9,260 bases of DNA from Pseudomonadota bacterium (GTDB taxonomy: Bacteria; Pseudomonadota; Gammaproteobacteria; Burkholderiales; Burkholderiaceae_D). The stretch covers positions 1 to 9,260 of the forward strand of contig JAEZHR010000089.1 in the NCBI GenBank assembly GCA_023416415.1, in the 5' to 3' direction. Below, piece by piece: positions 8,097 through 9,260 of this stretch; positions within the stretch are counted from its first letter, which is position 1, and every line of letters begins with the position of its first letter. Below the pieces are notes generated by a model. That model was given only the letters and a program-made list of their open reading frames with translations. It searched no databases and was not told the origin of the DNA. The position numbers and the translations under genes are program-made.

Positions 8097-8149
8097 CCCC
8101 TGATCATTCCTTCCACACTGCCGTTGTCGTGTTGCGGCAATGCATGTTC

Positions 8150-9260
8150 ATGAAACTCTTCGATCCCGATTTGCGTACCCTTGCCATCGCACGCGAACGT
8201 CTGCTTGCGCCTTTCGGTCTGGACGAGTCGCACCTGTCGAAGACGATGGGCGAAATCTTCACCCACCGTGCCGACTACGCCGATTTGTATTTCCAGTTCA
8301 CCAAGAGCGAGGGCTGGAGCCTGGAAGAGGGCATCGTCAAGACCGGCAGTTTTTCGATAGACCAGGGCGTGGGTGTGCGCGTGGTGTCTGGCGACAAGAC
8401 GGCATTTGCCTATTCCGACGAAATCTCGGCCCAGGCGCTGATGGAGGCTGCGGCAGCCACGCGCACCATTGCGCGCCAGGGTGCTGGCAAGGTCAAGCTC
8501 GCCTCTGCAATTCGTCCGGCTGGCGGTCGCTCGCTCTATGATCCGCACGATCCGCTCGGATCGCTCGATGCCACCGCCAAGGTGCAGTTGCTGGAAAAGG
8601 TCGAGCGCATTGCGCGTGCCAAGGATCCGCGTGTGGTCCAGGTGATGGCCGGTCTGGCCGCGGAATACGACGTGGTGCTGGTTGCACGCAGCGACGGTGT
8701 GCTCGCGGCCGACGTGCGCCCCCTGGTGCGTTTGTCGGTCACTGTGATCGCCGAGCAGAACGGACGCCGTGAGATAGGCTCTGCCGGTGGCGGCGGCCGC
8801 TACGGCTATGCGTATTTCACTGATGAACTGGTGGAGACTTACGCATCGCAAGCCGTTGCCACCGCGCTCACGAATCTGGACGCGCGCCCCGCACCGGCCG
8901 GGCAATTGACCGTCGTGCTAGGCTCCGGCTGGCCTGGCGTGCTGCTGCACGAGGCGATCGGGCACGGGCTCGAAGGCGATTTCAACCGCAAGGGTTCTAG
9001 CACCTTCTCCGGACGCATCGGGGAACGCGTGGCGGCAAAGGGCGTCACCGTGGTGGACGACGGCACGCTTCCGGATCGTCGCGGTTCGCTCAACATCGAC
9101 GACGAAGGCAATCCGACCGAGTGCACGGTGTTGATCGAGGACGGCATCCTGAAGGGCTACATGCAGGACACGATGAACGCGCGCCTGATGGGCATGGCCG
9201 TCACCGGCAACGCGCGGCGCGAGTCCTTCGCCCATCTGCCGATGCCGCGCATGACCAACA
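8150..9260 (+). CDS. tldD: Metalloprotease TldD, 5' part (runs off the window)
   Basis: The first 370 residues of a protein usually about 480 long; the 3' end lies beyond base 9260. TldD is the catalytic subunit of the cytosolic TldD/TldE (PmbA) heterodimer, a zinc protease known to mature microcin B17, degrade the antitoxin CcdA and process RiPP peptides. Seen here: the N-terminal domain with YADLYFQFTKSEGWSLEEGIVK and SIDQGVGVRVV, the region GSAGGGGRYGY, and the zinc motif HEAIGHGLEGDFNRKGSS, with H267, E268 and H271 forming HExxH. The C-terminal end, including the expected final metal ligand, is not visible. ATG 8150 gives MKLFDPDL; an in-frame ATG at 8144 (MFMKLF) and TTG at 8132 are alternatives. 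An out-of-frame ATG at 8140 also lies close by. No clear Shine-Dalgarno precedes any of them. A 5-bp hairpin (TGCCG 8119-8123 with CGGCA 8135-8139) abuts the start region. The partner tldE/pmbA is not in this window. Confidence 0.95.
   Translation, partial: MKLFDPDLRTLAIARERLLAPFGLDESHLSKTMGEIFTHRADYADLYFQFTKSEGWSLEEGIVKTGSFSIDQGVGVRVVSGDKTAFAYSDEISAQALMEAAAATRTIARQGAGKVKLASAIRPAGGRSLYDPHDPLGSLDATAKVQLLEKVERIARAKDPRVVQVMAGLAAEYDVVLVARSDGVLAADVRPLVRLSVTVIAEQNGRREIGSAGGGGRYGYAYFTDELVETYASQAVATALTNLDARPAPAGQLTVVLGSGWPGVLLHEAIGHGLEGDFNRKGSSTFSGRIGERVAAKGVTVVDDGTLPDRRGSLNIDDEGNPTECTVLIEDGILKGYMQDTMNARLMGMAVTGNARRESFAHLPMPRMTN

Noticed and set aside
8053..8100. Intrinsic terminator between nit and tldD
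   Set aside because: The hairpin is long, but the following bases (TCTACAATCCCC) contain no T-tract, and the reverse strand has none either.
1..9260. Mobile elements, CRISPR arrays, tRNA/rRNA genes, defence or biosynthetic islands
   Set aside because: No transposase or integrase, direct-repeat array, tRNA-like fold or compositional break was seen. All recognised genes are conserved housekeeping or envelope genes.

Overview
The window reads as chromosomal core-genome sequence from a GC-rich betaproteobacterium. It is most likely Burkholderiales, and Oxalobacteraceae-like is my best guess from protein style and gene order; no rRNA or other strict taxonomic marker is present. Coding density is high. 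I see no sign of insertion sequences, phage, CRISPR, tRNA/rRNA or recent transfer.

Layout: (1) Positions 1-60 are the last 19 codons and stop of a plus-strand glyceraldehyde-3-phosphate dehydrogenase gene (gap). A strong intrinsic terminator with T-tracts on both strands follows (75-108). (2) Positions 138-2927 on the minus strand hold a complete glnE, the bifunctional adenylyltransferase/adenylyl-removing enzyme that controls glutamine synthetase. It converges on gap and shares the terminator. (3) About 100 bp separate glnE from the divergent plus-strand yhdP (3037-7218), an AsmA-like envelope protein with one N-terminal membrane anchor, implicated in phospholipid transport to the outer membrane. 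(4) Four bases after yhdP comes a Nit1-type carbon-nitrogen hydrolase (7223-8038), probably a deaminated-glutathione amidase. (5) A 105-111 bp spacer carries a long bulged hairpin and a TACAAT box, followed by tldD (8150 to beyond the window end), the metalloprotease subunit of TldD/TldE.

The plus-strand block yhdP-nit-tldD looks like one transcription unit, possibly with an extra promoter before tldD. In E. coli yhdP and tldD are also neighbours, so the nitrilase appears to sit inside an old yhdP-tldD linkage. The block combines envelope lipid traffic, glutathione metabolite repair and proteolysis; no direct biochemical link among the three can be shown from sequence. glnE and gap are unrelated neighbours serving nitrogen regulation and central carbon metabolism.

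I do not find a convincing undescribed system. The points most worth a second look are the nit/tldD spacer hairpin, the unusual competition among glnE start codons in the glnE/yhdP divergent spacer, and the conserved but unexplained yhdP-nit-tldD grouping.
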